Below, piece after piece: positions 1-8,465 of a stretch of 35,306 nucleotides of DNA (position 1 is the stretch's first letter; each line of letters begins with the position of its first letter). Source of the stretch: Bacteroidia bacterium (GTDB lineage Bacteria > Bacteroidota > Bacteroidia > AKYH767-A > OLB10); contig JAEUTI010000078.1 in assembly GCA_016788065.1 (NCBI GenBank), positions 1-35,306 on the forward strand. The letters run 5' to 3'. A model generated the notes under the pieces. It was not told the DNA's origin and made no database searches. It saw only the letters and a list, made by a program, of their open reading frames with translations. The position numbers and the translations under genes were made by a program.

Positions 1-2880
1 TGCAAAAGGATTTTCGATTGTGAATGGAGCACCGGCAACATCCAATGATGCGCAAATGGTTCCACCACCTTGAACCAATAATCCGTTTACATCAAATCCG
101 GTAGTAACACCTGGAGTAACGATGCTCAGATCTAAAGTTGCTGGATTGTAAACCAATGTGTGGATGGTATAAGTGCCACCAGTTGTTACTGTGAAGTCAG
201 GAGTTGCATTTACTTGTTCGATAACAAGTCCGGCACCTGAAGTCAATACATAAATTGTCTGATAACCTGCAGGAACAATTGCATTGCCATTAGCTGTTGC
301 AGTCAATTGTGCAGATCCGCCATCGAAACATACAGTCGAATTTACAGCGGTCAAAGTTCCCGCTGAAGGATTTTCGATTGTGAATGGAGCACCGGCAACA
401 TCAAGAGATGCGCAAATAGTTCCACCACCCTGTACTAATAATCCGTTTACATCAAATCCGGTTGTAACACCTGGAGTAACAATTGTCAAATCTAAAGTTG
501 CAGGATTGTAAACCAAGGTGTGAATGGTATAATTTCCACCAGTTGTTACAGTGAAGTCAGGAGTTGCATTTACTTGTTCGATAACAAGTCCGGCACCTGA
601 AGTCAATACATAAATAGTTTGGTAACCTGCAGGAACAACTGCATTGCCATTAGCTGTTGCAGTTAATTGTGCTGAACCGCCATCAAAACATACGGTTGAA
701 TTTACAGCAGTTAAAGTTCCTGCTGAAGGATTTTCAATTGTGAATGGAGCACCTGCAACATCCAATGATGCGCAAATAGTTCCACCTCCTTGAACTAATA
801 ATCCGTTTACATCAAATCCGGTAGTAACACCTGGAGTAACGATTGTCAAATCTAAAGTTGCTGGATTGTAAACCAAGGTATGGATTGTATAAGTTCCACC
901 AGTTGTTACAGTGAAATCAGGAGTTGCATTTACCTGCTCAATAACAAGGCCTGCTCCTGAAGTCAATACATAAATTGTCTGATAACCTGCAGGAACAACT
1001 GCATTGCCATTAGATGTTGCAGTCAATTGTGCTGAACCACCATCAAAACATACAGTTGAATTTACAGCAGTTAAAGTTCCTGCTGAAGGGGCGTCAACGT
1101 TGAATGCTGCACCTGCAACATCAAGAGATGCGCAAATAGTTCCACCACCCTGAACTAATAATCCGTTTACATCAAATCCGGTAGTAACACCTGGAGTAAC
1201 GATTGTCAGATCTAAAGTTGCAGGATTGTAAACCAATGTATGGATGGTATAAGTTCCAGCAGTTGTTACAGTGAAGTCAGGAGTTGCATTTACTTGTTCG
1301 ATAACAAGTCCGGCACCTGAATTCAATACATAAATAGTTTGGTAACCTGCAGGAACAACTGCATTGCCATTAGCTGTTGCAGTTAATTGTGCTGAACCGC
1401 CATCAAAACATAGGGTTGAATTTACAGCCGTTAATGTTCCTGCTGAAGGATTTTCAATTGTGAATGGAGCACCTGCAACATCAAGAGATGCGCAAATTGT
1501 TCCGCCACCCTGTACTAATAATCCATTTACATCAAATCCGGTAGTAACACCTGGAGTAACGATTGTCAAATCTAAAGTTGCAGGATTGTAAACCAAGGTA
1601 TGGATGGTATAAGTTCCAGCAGTTGTTACAGTGAAGTCAGGAGTTGCATTTACCTGCTCAATAACAAGTCCGGCACCTGAAGTCAATACATAAATAGTTT
1701 GGTAACCTGCAGGAACAACTGCATTGCCATTAGCTGTTGCAGTTAATTGCGCTGATCCGCCATCAAAACATACGGTTGAATTTACAGCAGTTAAAGTTCC
1801 TGCTGAAGGGGCGTCAACGTTGAATGCTGCACCTGCAACATCAAGAGATGCGCAAATTGTTCCACCACCCTGAACTAATAATCCGTTTACATCAAATCCG
1901 GTAGTAACACCTGGAGTAACGATTGTCAGATCTAAAGTTGCTGGATTGTAAACCAATGTGTGGATGGTATAAGTGCCACCAGTTGTTACAGTGAAAACCG
2001 GAGCTGCATTTACCTGTTCAATTACAAGGCCTGCACCTGAGGTCAATACATATATTAATTGAAAATTATTTGGGATGACAGCATTTCCGGAAGGATTTGC
2101 AGTCAGTGTAACCGGACTACCAGCAGCACAGTTTGACGCATTTACTGCAACAAGTGTTCCTGCGTCAGGATTAGCAATTGTAACCGGAGCTCCAGTAACA
2201 TCAAGTGATGCACAGATACTTCCACCACCTTGAACCAATAATCCATTCACATCAAACCCTGTGGTTAATCCAGGAGTAACTATACTAAGGTCAAGTGTTG
2301 CAGGATTGTATACTAAGGTATGAATTGTGTAAAGATCAGGTGTGCTAACAGTAAATGAAGGAGTAGCATTTACTTGTTGAATAACCAGATTCGGTCCTTG
2401 TGTTAAAACATAGATAGTTTGATATCCCGGAGGAACGGAAGCATTGCCATTTGGAGTTGCTGCAATGGTAACATTACTTCCATCGAAACAAAATTCAGGT
2501 GAAACAGCTGTTAATGTACCTCCATCAGGCTGATCAACTGTAAATGCAGCACCTGCCACATCCAAAGCTGCACAAATACTTCCACCACCCTGAATCAGCA
2601 AACCATTCACATCGAATCCGGTTGTTACACCAAAGACGACAGTACTAAGATCAAGTGTAGCTGGATTATAAACGAGTGTATGAATAGTATAATTACCGCC
2701 GGCACTTACAACAAAGAAAGGAGATGTATTAACTTGTTCAATAACCAATCCAGTACCTGAGGTCAACACATATAGTGTGGAAAAACCAGCTGGAACAACC
2801 GGAGCTGAAGAAACAGAAGCAGCCAATTCTGCTGTTCCTGCCTTGATACATTCATTTGCATTGATGGCGGTTAATGAACC
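1..2880 (-). repeat. Eight in-frame 360-bp tandem repeats
   Basis: The segment coding NGLLVQGGG recurs near 81, 441, 801, 1161, 1521, 1881, 2241 and 2601, so the period is exactly 360 bp with no indel over 2880 bp. The six units nearest the left edge (about 1-2000) are nearly identical even at silent positions. The two nearest the gene start (about 2041-2880) are clearly diverged but keep the same length. The array continues past the left edge. A unit length divisible by three keeps the frame whenever units are gained or lost. Confidence 0.97.
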
Positions 2881-3420
2881 TGCATCAACATTACAAGCTG
2901 AAGAAATGCTGACAGTATAATCTTCCGTTTCACCTAAAAAATAATTTCCACAAGGTGCAGGAGCGCCAAATCTTCTCACCACAACACGAGCTGCTACATC
3001 GGCAGAACCTGCAGTTGAAGGAATTTGAATTGTTCCAGAAACATTACCGTTTCCATTACCTGAATAAACCAATTCTCCGGCATCAGAGAAATCTCCGTTG
3101 TCGTTGAAATCGATCCAGATGCGGGCACTAAAAAATGAAAACAACAAATTATTGTCGGTTTCAATAGTAAATGGAACAGAGCCACCCGGAGTTACTGCAG
3201 TAGACTGAGCAGTAAAATTGGCGTACCCATTATTGTTTCCACTTTGATTGTTAATCGTGCCCAGTTCGAATCGATCGATCCAGACACGTCTGCCGAATAT
3301 TGACTGGCCCTGGGAATTACACAATGACTGAGCCTGAGCTCCAAGCGTTGTGAATAGTCCCAAAACCATCGCCAAAAACAGCATGCGCATTCGCATTTTG
3401 TAATTGTTGTAGTTTTTCAT
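1..3420 (-). CDS. Giant secreted repeat protein with GEVED domain, N-terminal part only
   Basis: The frame is open from the ATG at 3420 to the left edge, giving 1140 residues without a stop, so the C-terminus lies outside the window. Residues 1-31 form a signal peptide ending in GAQAQ. A GEVED-type domain follows at about residues 85-165: it contains WIDFNDNGDFSDAGE and closes with GETEDY. From about residue 180 the protein consists of 120-residue, beta-rich, Ig-like repeats. Most units carry two cysteines, one in a CFDGG-like motif and one in GGGTICASLD, which could form a disulfide in each unit. GEVED domains are typical of Bacteroidota cell-surface and extracellular proteins. A role as surface adhesin or stalk is inferred from the architecture. 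A T9SS sorting domain is expected at the missing end but cannot be seen. Methionines at 9, 11 and 13 are alternative starts. It is transcribed divergently from the radical SAM gene. Confidence 0.9.
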   Translation of the reverse strand, partial: MKNYNNYKMRMRMLFLAMVLGLFTTLGAQAQSLCNSQGQSIFGRRVWIDRFELGTINNQSGNNNGYANFTAQSTAVTPGGSVPFTIETDNNLLFSFFSARIWIDFNDNGDFSDAGELVYSGNGNGNVSGTIQIPSTAGSADVAARVVVRRFGAPAPCGNYFLGETEDYTVSISSACNVDAGSLTAINANECIKAGTAELAASVSSAPVVPAGFSTLYVLTSGTGLVIEQVNTSPFFVVSAGGNYTIHTLVYNPATLDLSTVVFGVTTGFDVNGLLIQGGGSICAALDVAGAAFTVDQPDGGTLTAVSPEFCFDGSNVTIAATPNGNASVPPGYQTIYVLTQGPNLVIQQVNATPSFTVSTPDLYTIHTLVYNPATLDLSIVTPGLTTGFDVNGLLVQGGGSICASLDVTGAPVTIANPDAGTLVAVNASNCAAGSPVTLTANPSGNAVIPNNFQLIYVLTSGAGLVIEQVNAAPVFTVTTGGTYTIHTLVYNPATLDLTIVTPGVTTGFDVNGLLVQGGGTICASLDVAGAAFNVDAPSAGTLTAVNSTVCFDGGSAQLTATANGNAVVPAGYQTIYVLTSGAGLVIEQVNATPDFTVTTAGTYTIHTLVYNPATLDLTIVTPGVTTGFDVNGLLVQGGGTICASLDVAGAPFTIENPSAGTLTAVNSTLCFDGGSAQLTATANGNAVVPAGYQTIYVLNSGAGLVIEQVNATPDFTVTTAGTYTIHTLVYNPATLDLTIVTPGVTTGFDVNGLLVQGGGTICASLDVAGAAFNVDAPSAGTLTAVNSTVCFDGGSAQLTATSNGNAVVPAGYQTIYVLTSGAGLVIEQVNATPDFTVTTGGTYTIHTLVYNPATLDLTIVTPGVTTGFDVNGLLVQGGGTICASLDVAGAPFTIENPSAGTLTAVNSTVCFDGGSAQLTATANGNAVVPAGYQTIYVLTSGAGLVIEQVNATPDFTVTTGGNYTIHTLVYNPATLDLTIVTPGVTTGFDVNGLLVQGGGTICASLDVAGAPFTIENPSAGTLTAVNSTVCFDGGSAQLTATANGNAIVPAGYQTIYVLTSGAGLVIEQVNATPDFTVTTGGTYTIHTLVYNPATLDLSIVTPGVTTGFDVNGLLVQGGGTICASLDVAGAPFTIENPFA

Positions 3421-3813
3421 GAGGTTATTGATTTAGGTTAGTTAAATTCTTTTTAATGAAAGATCCGTATCAGGAACTCAAAATCAGGAACACCAGCACA
3501 TCTATTTTTGTTTAAGTTTAAATGCATATTATTAAACATAATCTTTAAAGTACAATAATATATGAGATTTGTCTAAAAAGTCATTTTCAAATCAGGCACC
3601 CACTCTATTCTCATAAAATAATCAGTTATTTTACTTATATTCAATTAATTAAACTATTGCCAAAGATCTTTTAATGATCCTATCTGAACCAGAAATATAA
3701 TTTTTCAGTCTTGGTTTCTTTAAAACTTTTGTTTAACATATTGACACCTTTATTAATCAATGTTTCAGGATAAAAGAGCCAAAAACAAACCCAACAGACA
3801 CCATTCGGTTCCT
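3421..3813. other. AT-rich divergent intergenic region
   Basis: This gene-free stretch separates the repeat-protein gene (minus) from the radical SAM gene (plus). I see no open frame of note, no RNA gene and no convincing terminator. It is very A+T rich with many TTTAA and TTAAT runs. It should hold the repeat-protein promoter, but I could not identify a good TAnnTTTG box on the minus strand here. Confidence 0.6.
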
Positions 3814-3821
3814 TATCTTTG
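3814..3821 (+). promoter_or_regulatory. Bacteroidota -7 box TATCTTTG before the radical SAM gene
   Basis: The octamer TATCTTTG matches the TAnnTTTG consensus of the Bacteroidota primary sigma factor exactly. It ends 10 nt before the ATG at 3832. No TTG -33 element is evident at the usual 17-23 nt spacing. Its position argues that translation starts at 3832 and not at the upstream in-frame ATG at 3760, which would lie ahead of the promoter. Confidence 0.6.
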
Positions 3822-3831
3822 TTGCATCGCT

Positions 3832-4854
3832 ATGAATCGTAACTTCAATGACCTTCTGAACCTGGCATCACATCTGACATTCAGGAGGGTTTTCAATTTT
3901 GGAAAAGTTGCCGGCAGCTATTTTATTTCAAAATGGACGGGGAAGGTGCGGCATTCGGGGATGCCGGTTTCTTTATCATTTGAACCCACGACTTCCTGTA
4001 ATTTAAGATGTCCGGAATGTCCAAGTGGATTGAGGTCGTTTACCCGTCCGACGGGAATGTTGGATCCGGTTTTTTTTAAGAAGGTTATAGATGATGTACA
4101 TAAGGATTTATTGTATCTGGTATTTTATTTTCAGGGTGAGCCCTATTTAAATCCGTCATTTCTGGAGCTTGTTTCATATGCAACTTCAAAAAAAATATAT
4201 ACAGCAACTTCCACCAATTCACATTATCTGAATGATGAGAATGCAAAAAAAACTATTCAATCTGGATTAGACCGATTGATTATATCGATTGATGGAACTA
4301 CACAGGAAACCTATTCCAGTTATCGTGTAGGCGGAGACTTAGAAAAAGTTGTTGCAGGTGCACGCAACATAATCAAATGGAAGAAAGCATTGAAGTCATC
4401 CACCCCACATGTTATCTTTCAATTTTTGGTGGTGAAGCCAAACGAGCATCAGATGAATGATGTGTTAACACTTGCAAAAGAAATAGGTGTTGATGAAGTT
4501 GCATTCAAGACCGCTCAGATATATGATTATGAAAACGGGAATAATTTAATTCCTGAGAACACCAGTTATTCACGTTATCAGAAAAACGCATCCGGTAAAT
4601 GGGAGATTAAGAATCGGTTATTAAATCATTGCTGGAAATTGTGGCATTCCTGTGTTATCACCTGGGATGGAAGAGTTGTTCCGTGCTGTTTCGATAAGGA
4701 TGCTGAATATGTGATGGGTGAATTAAAAACAAACGGCTTTCACTCAATCTGGAATAATGAAAACTATCGCAACTTCCGGGCTTCAGTATTACGTTCGAGA
4801 AGTGAAATAGAAATGTGCAAAAATTGCACAGAAGGAACTAAGGTGTGGACTTAG
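3832..4854 (+). CDS. Radical SAM protein with SPASM domain
   Basis: Predicted 340 residues. The radical SAM signature CNLRCPEC gives C56, C60 and C63 for the 4Fe-4S cluster that cleaves S-adenosylmethionine. The barrel contains the FQGEP and SIDGTTQETY segments usual in this family. A C-terminal SPASM-like region has C267, C274, C285, C286 and the closing pair C329 and C332, enough for an auxiliary cluster. SPASM enzymes modify peptides, proteins or small molecules; the substrate here is unknown and no small precursor-peptide gene is visible beside it. The ATG at 3832 is chosen because a perfect -7 box lies just upstream; an in-frame ATG at 3760 would add 24 residues rich in Lys, Arg, His and Asn with no domain. 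Its stop overlaps the convergent persulfide dioxygenase gene by 4 nt. Confidence 0.88.
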   Translation: MNRNFNDLLNLASHLTFRRVFNFGKVAGSYFISKWTGKVRHSGMPVSLSFEPTTSCNLRCPECPSGLRSFTRPTGMLDPVFFKKVIDDVHKDLLYLVFYFQGEPYLNPSFLELVSYATSKKIYTATSTNSHYLNDENAKKTIQSGLDRLIISIDGTTQETYSSYRVGGDLEKVVAGARNIIKWKKALKSSTPHVIFQFLVVKPNEHQMNDVLTLAKEIGVDEVAFKTAQIYDYENGNNLIPENTSYSRYQKNASGKWEIKNRLLNHCWKLWHSCVITWDGRVVPCCFDKDAEYVMGELKTNGFHSIWNNENYRNFRASVLRSRSEIEMCKNCTEGTKVWT

Positions 4855-6248
4855 TTTAATTGTGCAGTGAGCTGACGAATAGGAATTGGTGTCTTCTGAA
4901 TTTTTTTCATACCACCGGAAATATTAAAGATATTTTTAAATCCGAGTCTTCTTAAAATTGAAGCAGCAACCATAGAGCGGTAACCTCCGGCACAATAGAT
5001 ATAAATATTTTTTTCACGATCTAATTCTTTAACCTTTTGTTCGAGTTTAAACAACTCAATTAATTTTGCACCGGCAACAAATCCGGGAACCCATTCATCC
5101 GGATAACGGACATCGAGCACCATATTATCGGTGTACCTGTAATTGTGCGAAAAAAGAACCGCATCAACCGAAGAGATGGTATCAATTTTCTCTTCTGCTT
5201 TTATCCATGCCTCCATACCACCTTCAAGATAACCTATAACATTTTCATAGCCTATTCTTGATAACCTTAAAATGGCCTCTTCATTCTTGTTGTGATCAGT
5301 TACAAGAATTAGAGGTGTTTCAGGATTTAACAAGCCACCTGCAATCATTGCAAACGAGCCATCGAGACCAATATTAATGGATCCAGGAATAAATCCTGCT
5401 CCAAATGCTTCTGCAGTTCTGCAATCTATAACTAGAATGTTTTGATTTTCAATTTTGGTTTTGAGTTCTGCAACCGTAATTGGTCTGTTGTTTCTTCTAA
5501 TTACAGCATCTATACTTTCATAACCTTTGCGATTAATAACAGCATCCATAAAAAAATAGGCCGGAGGATCATTTAATCCTTCAGTAACTAATTTCACAAA
5601 ATCTTCTTTAGAACGTGCTTTCAGGGCATAGTTCTGATTTTTCTGAATGCCGATAGTTGAAAATGTTTCCTTTCCAATCGATTTTCCACAGGCTGAGCCA
5701 GCTCCATGCCCCGGATAAACTACAACATAATTTGGAAGCGGTTTCAGTTTCGATTCAATAGATTCGTAAAGCATCCCTGCCAATTCAAATTTCGACAGAT
5801 TCTCTTTAACTGCCAGATCAGGCCGGCCTACTTCACCAACAAAAAGCGTATCGCCGGTAAAAATGGAATGTGGGTGATGCCTTTCATCTAACAGCAAAAA
5901 ACAACTCGATTCCAGCGTATGACCCGGAGTGTGCAGCACTTTCAGAGTGACGCGACCAATGGGGAACTCTTGTCCATCATAAGCACATATAATTGAATAT
6001 GAAGGACTTGCAGTAGGACCATAGACTATTTTTGCACCTGTTTTCGCTGCCAAATCCAGATGACCGCTTACGAAATCGGCATGAAAGTGCGTTTCAAAAA
6101 CATATTTGATCACTGCTCCCCTACTTTTGGCAAGTTCCAGATAGGCTGAAACCTCCCTCATAGGGTCAATAATAGCAGCTTCCCCGTCTGACTCAATATA
6201 ATAGGCTGCTTCTGCCAGACAGGAAGTATAAAGTTGTTCGATATACAT
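4851..6248 (-). CDS. Persulfide dioxygenase-like MBL hydrolase fused to two rhodanese domains
   Basis: 465 residues in three parts. Residues 1-240 are a metallo-beta-lactamase fold of the ETHE1 persulfide dioxygenase type: HFHAD (H54, H56, D58), PGHT (H110), TGD (D133) and the GRPDL segment near 141. Residues 255-350 form a first rhodanese-like domain with no cysteine in the active-site loop, which reads VTDHNKN. Residues 370-455 form a second rhodanese with an intact CAGGYRS loop (C419). This order matches CstB-type enzymes, which oxidise persulfides to sulfite or thiosulfate. It probably detoxifies sulfane sulfur in the cytoplasm. The 3' end overlaps the radical SAM stop by 4 nt, tail to tail. 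No sulfur-regulator gene of the CstR type is adjacent; a PAS kinase and a CRP-type response regulator lie just upstream on the opposite strand. Confidence 0.9.
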   Translation of the reverse strand: MYIEQLYTSCLAEAAYYIESDGEAAIIDPMREVSAYLELAKSRGAVIKYVFETHFHADFVSGHLDLAAKTGAKIVYGPTASPSYSIICAYDGQEFPIGRVTLKVLHTPGHTLESSCFLLLDERHHPHSIFTGDTLFVGEVGRPDLAVKENLSKFELAGMLYESIESKLKPLPNYVVVYPGHGAGSACGKSIGKETFSTIGIQKNQNYALKARSKEDFVKLVTEGLNDPPAYFFMDAVINRKGYESIDAVIRRNNRPITVAELKTKIENQNILVIDCRTAEAFGAGFIPGSINIGLDGSFAMIAGGLLNPETPLILVTDHNKNEEAILRLSRIGYENVIGYLEGGMEAWIKAEEKIDTISSVDAVLFSHNYRYTDNMVLDVRYPDEWVPGFVAGAKLIELFKLEQKVKELDREKNIYIYCAGGYRSMVAASILRRLGFKNIFNISGGMKKIQKTPIPIRQLTAQLN

Positions 6249-6266
6249 CGGAATTATTCGAGGTAG

Positions 6267-6274
6267 CTAAAATA
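6267..6274 (-). promoter_or_regulatory. TATTTTAG promoter-like box for the persulfide dioxygenase gene
   Basis: On the minus strand CTATTTTAGC ends 18 nt before the ATG at 6248. It differs from TAnnTTTG by one base. The same CTATTTTAG word occurs 20-21 nt before the starts at 8466 and 12450, which supports a promoter role. No TTG is seen at standard spacing. Confidence 0.4.
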
Positions 6275-6372
6275 GAGACAGGTTTTTCAACCGGATATGA
6301 CTTTTGTCATTTTGACTTTTGATAAAAATCAGAAGAGCTGGTATTATGGTAGGAAAAAAACTGCCATTTCAC

Positions 6373-6380
6373 TATGTTTG
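6373..6380 (+). promoter_or_regulatory. Bacteroidota -7 box TATGTTTG, 4 nt before the kinase ATG
   Basis: TATGTTTG is a perfect TAnnTTTG box separated by only four bases (TACC) from the ATG at 6385. If transcription begins 4-7 nt after the box, as usual for this sigma factor, the message would be leaderless. No clear TTG -33 element precedes it. Confidence 0.55.
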
Positions 6381-6384
6381 TACC

Positions 6385-8394
6385 ATGAAAGGGCGGAAGT
6401 GGAAGATTGAAATCATAATTGGTGCACTGTTAGTGGCTGCCACAATTTTCACATTCACAGTACTTTTCAATATTTCTTCCAGCATAGCTGTTTTGTATGT
6501 GATTCCCGTGCTGATGACGCTTTTTCATCCCGGAAGGTTCATTTCGGCAGCGGCAACTGTTCTCGGGACTTTATTCACACTGGCAACTTTGTTTTATTTC
6601 AAATTCAGTGTAGCGGCTATAATGGATACAACTATTGCGGCCGGCGGGATATGGATTGCCTTTTACTTCATCATTAAATATAAAACCCAAATGCTTTCCG
6701 ATTCCAAGAATCGGGAACGACTGCATGCTTTATTTGACTATGCTACAGAGGGAATTATTATTGCCAGTCAGAAAGGCCAAATAGTAATGATTAATCCTAT
6801 CGCCGAGAAAGTACTTGGATATGATAAGGGGGAACTTAATGGAAAACAAATTGAAGTATTAATCCCTGACAGGATGTCGGAGCGCCATGTAAAACATCGC
6901 GAAAAGTTTTCTCACAATCCCCAACCAAGGCCTATGGGAAAAGGTATGGAGTTGTATGCTAAAAAGAAAGATGGCACTGACTTACCGGTCGAAATCAGTC
7001 TGAGTAATTTCGAAACAAGTGAAGGCATGTTCGCGATTGCCTTTATGATTGATATTTCGGAAAGGAAAAAATCGGAAGAAATGCTGCATAAAGAAAAGGA
7101 GCTTGCGCAGATGTATCTTGATATTGCTCCTGTAATTTTTGTGGTTATTGGCAAAGATGAAAAAGTAACACTCATTAATCAGAATGGTTGTCAGATTCTG
7201 GGATTCAGTGAACAGGATATAGTTGGCAAAAACTGGTTCAATAATTTTGTCGATACCGAATCAAGGGAAGCATCCAGGATAAATTTTAATCTGATGATGA
7301 ATGGTAAAATCAGTTCTGTCGCCCCCTATGAAAATACTATAATTACTGCTTCCGGTCAGAACCGGACCATGACCTGGAAGAACTCATTGATACGCGATGA
7401 ACAGGCCAGACCCATTGCAGCACTTAGTGCCGGTGAAGATATTACAGCAAGAAAACATCATGAAGCACTTATTGAAAAAGCAAACAGTGATTTAAAAAAA
7501 TACTCTGATGAGATTCTTCAGTTGAATGCTGATCTCGAGAAACGTGTTCAAACCCGTACAGAAGAACTCGGAGAACTGGTTCATAAACTGGAACACACGA
7601 ACAGTGATCTTGCCATCGAAATTAAAGAACGTAAACAAGCAGAAGAGTTACTTGAAAAGAACCGGGAAGAATTAAAACTTGCTCTCATAAAAGAAAAAGA
7701 GCTCAGTGAACTAAAGTCACGTTTTGTTACCATGGCATCACATGAGTTCCGTACACCCTTGAGCACTATTTTATCTTCGGCATCACTCATTTCCAAATAC
7801 AATGAACCGGGTCAGGATGAAAAAAGATTCAAGCACATTGATCGTATTAAATCTTCAGTAACTAATCTAACTTCTATCCTGAACGATTTTCTATCTCTTG
7901 GAAAACTGGAAGAAGGAAAAGTATCCTGCTCTCCTACTTCATTCGACATCACAGAACTCGGCCATGAACTTGTCAACGAAATGAAAGAAGTGGCAAAAGC
8001 GGGGCAACAAATTCAGTATGGACACAAAGGCAGTGATACATCTGTATTACTCGATAAAAATCTCACACGTAATATTTGTATCAATCTCCTTTCGAATGCT
8101 ATCAAATATTCAAATGAAAATAAAAGCATCCGGTTCATTACAGAAATTAAAGATAAGGAACTAACCATCCGTATTGCTGATCAGGGTATTGGAATTCCTG
8201 AAGAGGAGCATCAACATATTTTTGAAAGATTCTTCAGAGCGAATAATGCTTCCAATATTCAGGGTACCGGCCTGGGACTGAATATTGTTAAGAAATACGT
8301 TGATCTAATGCAGGGGTCAATTACTTTCGAAAGTACCTTTGGCAAGGGAACAACCTTTGTGGTGATTCTGCCATCCGAATTAACTGCCAAATGA
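6385..8394 (+). CDS. Membrane PAS-PAS sensor histidine kinase
   Basis: 669 residues from the ATG at 6385. Residues about 8-105 hold four hydrophobic segments, so the N-terminus is a membrane module. PAS1 lies at about 112-226, PAS2 at about 240-355, followed by a coiled coil rich in Glu, Lys and Leu to about 445. The dimerisation/phosphoacceptor motif is SHEFRTPL with H453. The ATPase domain shows NLLSNAIKY (N box), DQGIGIP (G1), FERFFRA (F box) and GTGLGLNI (G2), all intact. Autophosphorylation should pass phosphate to a response regulator, most likely the CRP-type regulator that starts 71 nt downstream. The ligand is unknown; no heme- or FAD-binding motif is obvious. Upstream in-frame starts (TTG at 6319, ATG at 6346) add only a short basic stretch and lie ahead of the promoter-like box. 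Confidence 0.9.
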   Translation: MKGRKWKIEIIIGALLVAATIFTFTVLFNISSSIAVLYVIPVLMTLFHPGRFISAAATVLGTLFTLATLFYFKFSVAAIMDTTIAAGGIWIAFYFIIKYKTQMLSDSKNRERLHALFDYATEGIIIASQKGQIVMINPIAEKVLGYDKGELNGKQIEVLIPDRMSERHVKHREKFSHNPQPRPMGKGMELYAKKKDGTDLPVEISLSNFETSEGMFAIAFMIDISERKKSEEMLHKEKELAQMYLDIAPVIFVVIGKDEKVTLINQNGCQILGFSEQDIVGKNWFNNFVDTESREASRINFNLMMNGKISSVAPYENTIITASGQNRTMTWKNSLIRDEQARPIAALSAGEDITARKHHEALIEKANSDLKKYSDEILQLNADLEKRVQTRTEELGELVHKLEHTNSDLAIEIKERKQAEELLEKNREELKLALIKEKELSELKSRFVTMASHEFRTPLSTILSSASLISKYNEPGQDEKRFKHIDRIKSSVTNLTSILNDFLSLGKLEEGKVSCSPTSFDITELGHELVNEMKEVAKAGQQIQYGHKGSDTSVLLDKNLTRNICINLLSNAIKYSNENKSIRFITEIKDKELTIRIADQGIGIPEEEHQHIFERFFRANNASNIQGTGLGLNIVKKYVDLMQGSITFESTFGKGTTFVVILPSELTAK

Positions 8395-8436
8395 AAATAT
8401 TACTAAGAAAATTTATCGCTTAACATAAAAAATACC

Positions 8437-8444
8437 TATTTTAG
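8437..8444 (+). promoter_or_regulatory. TATTTTAG promoter-like box before the REC-CRP regulator
   Basis: CTATTTTAG ends 21 nt before the ATG at 8466. It is the same word found before the persulfide dioxygenase and GH16 genes, one base from TAnnTTTG. It would allow the regulator to be expressed apart from the upstream kinase. Confidence 0.4.
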
Positions 8445-8465
8445 CATCGGGCAATCCTTTAAACT

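Noticed and set aside
284..1591. Plus-strand open frames of 75 codons repeated at 284 and 1364
   Set aside because: They are antisense to the repeat-protein gene and recur only because the underlying 360-bp unit recurs; no start signal or independent coding character.
3760..3831. ATG at 3760 as start of the radical SAM gene
   Set aside because: The extra 24 residues have no family resemblance and a perfect -7 promoter box lies inside this stretch, just before ATG 3832. It remains possible.
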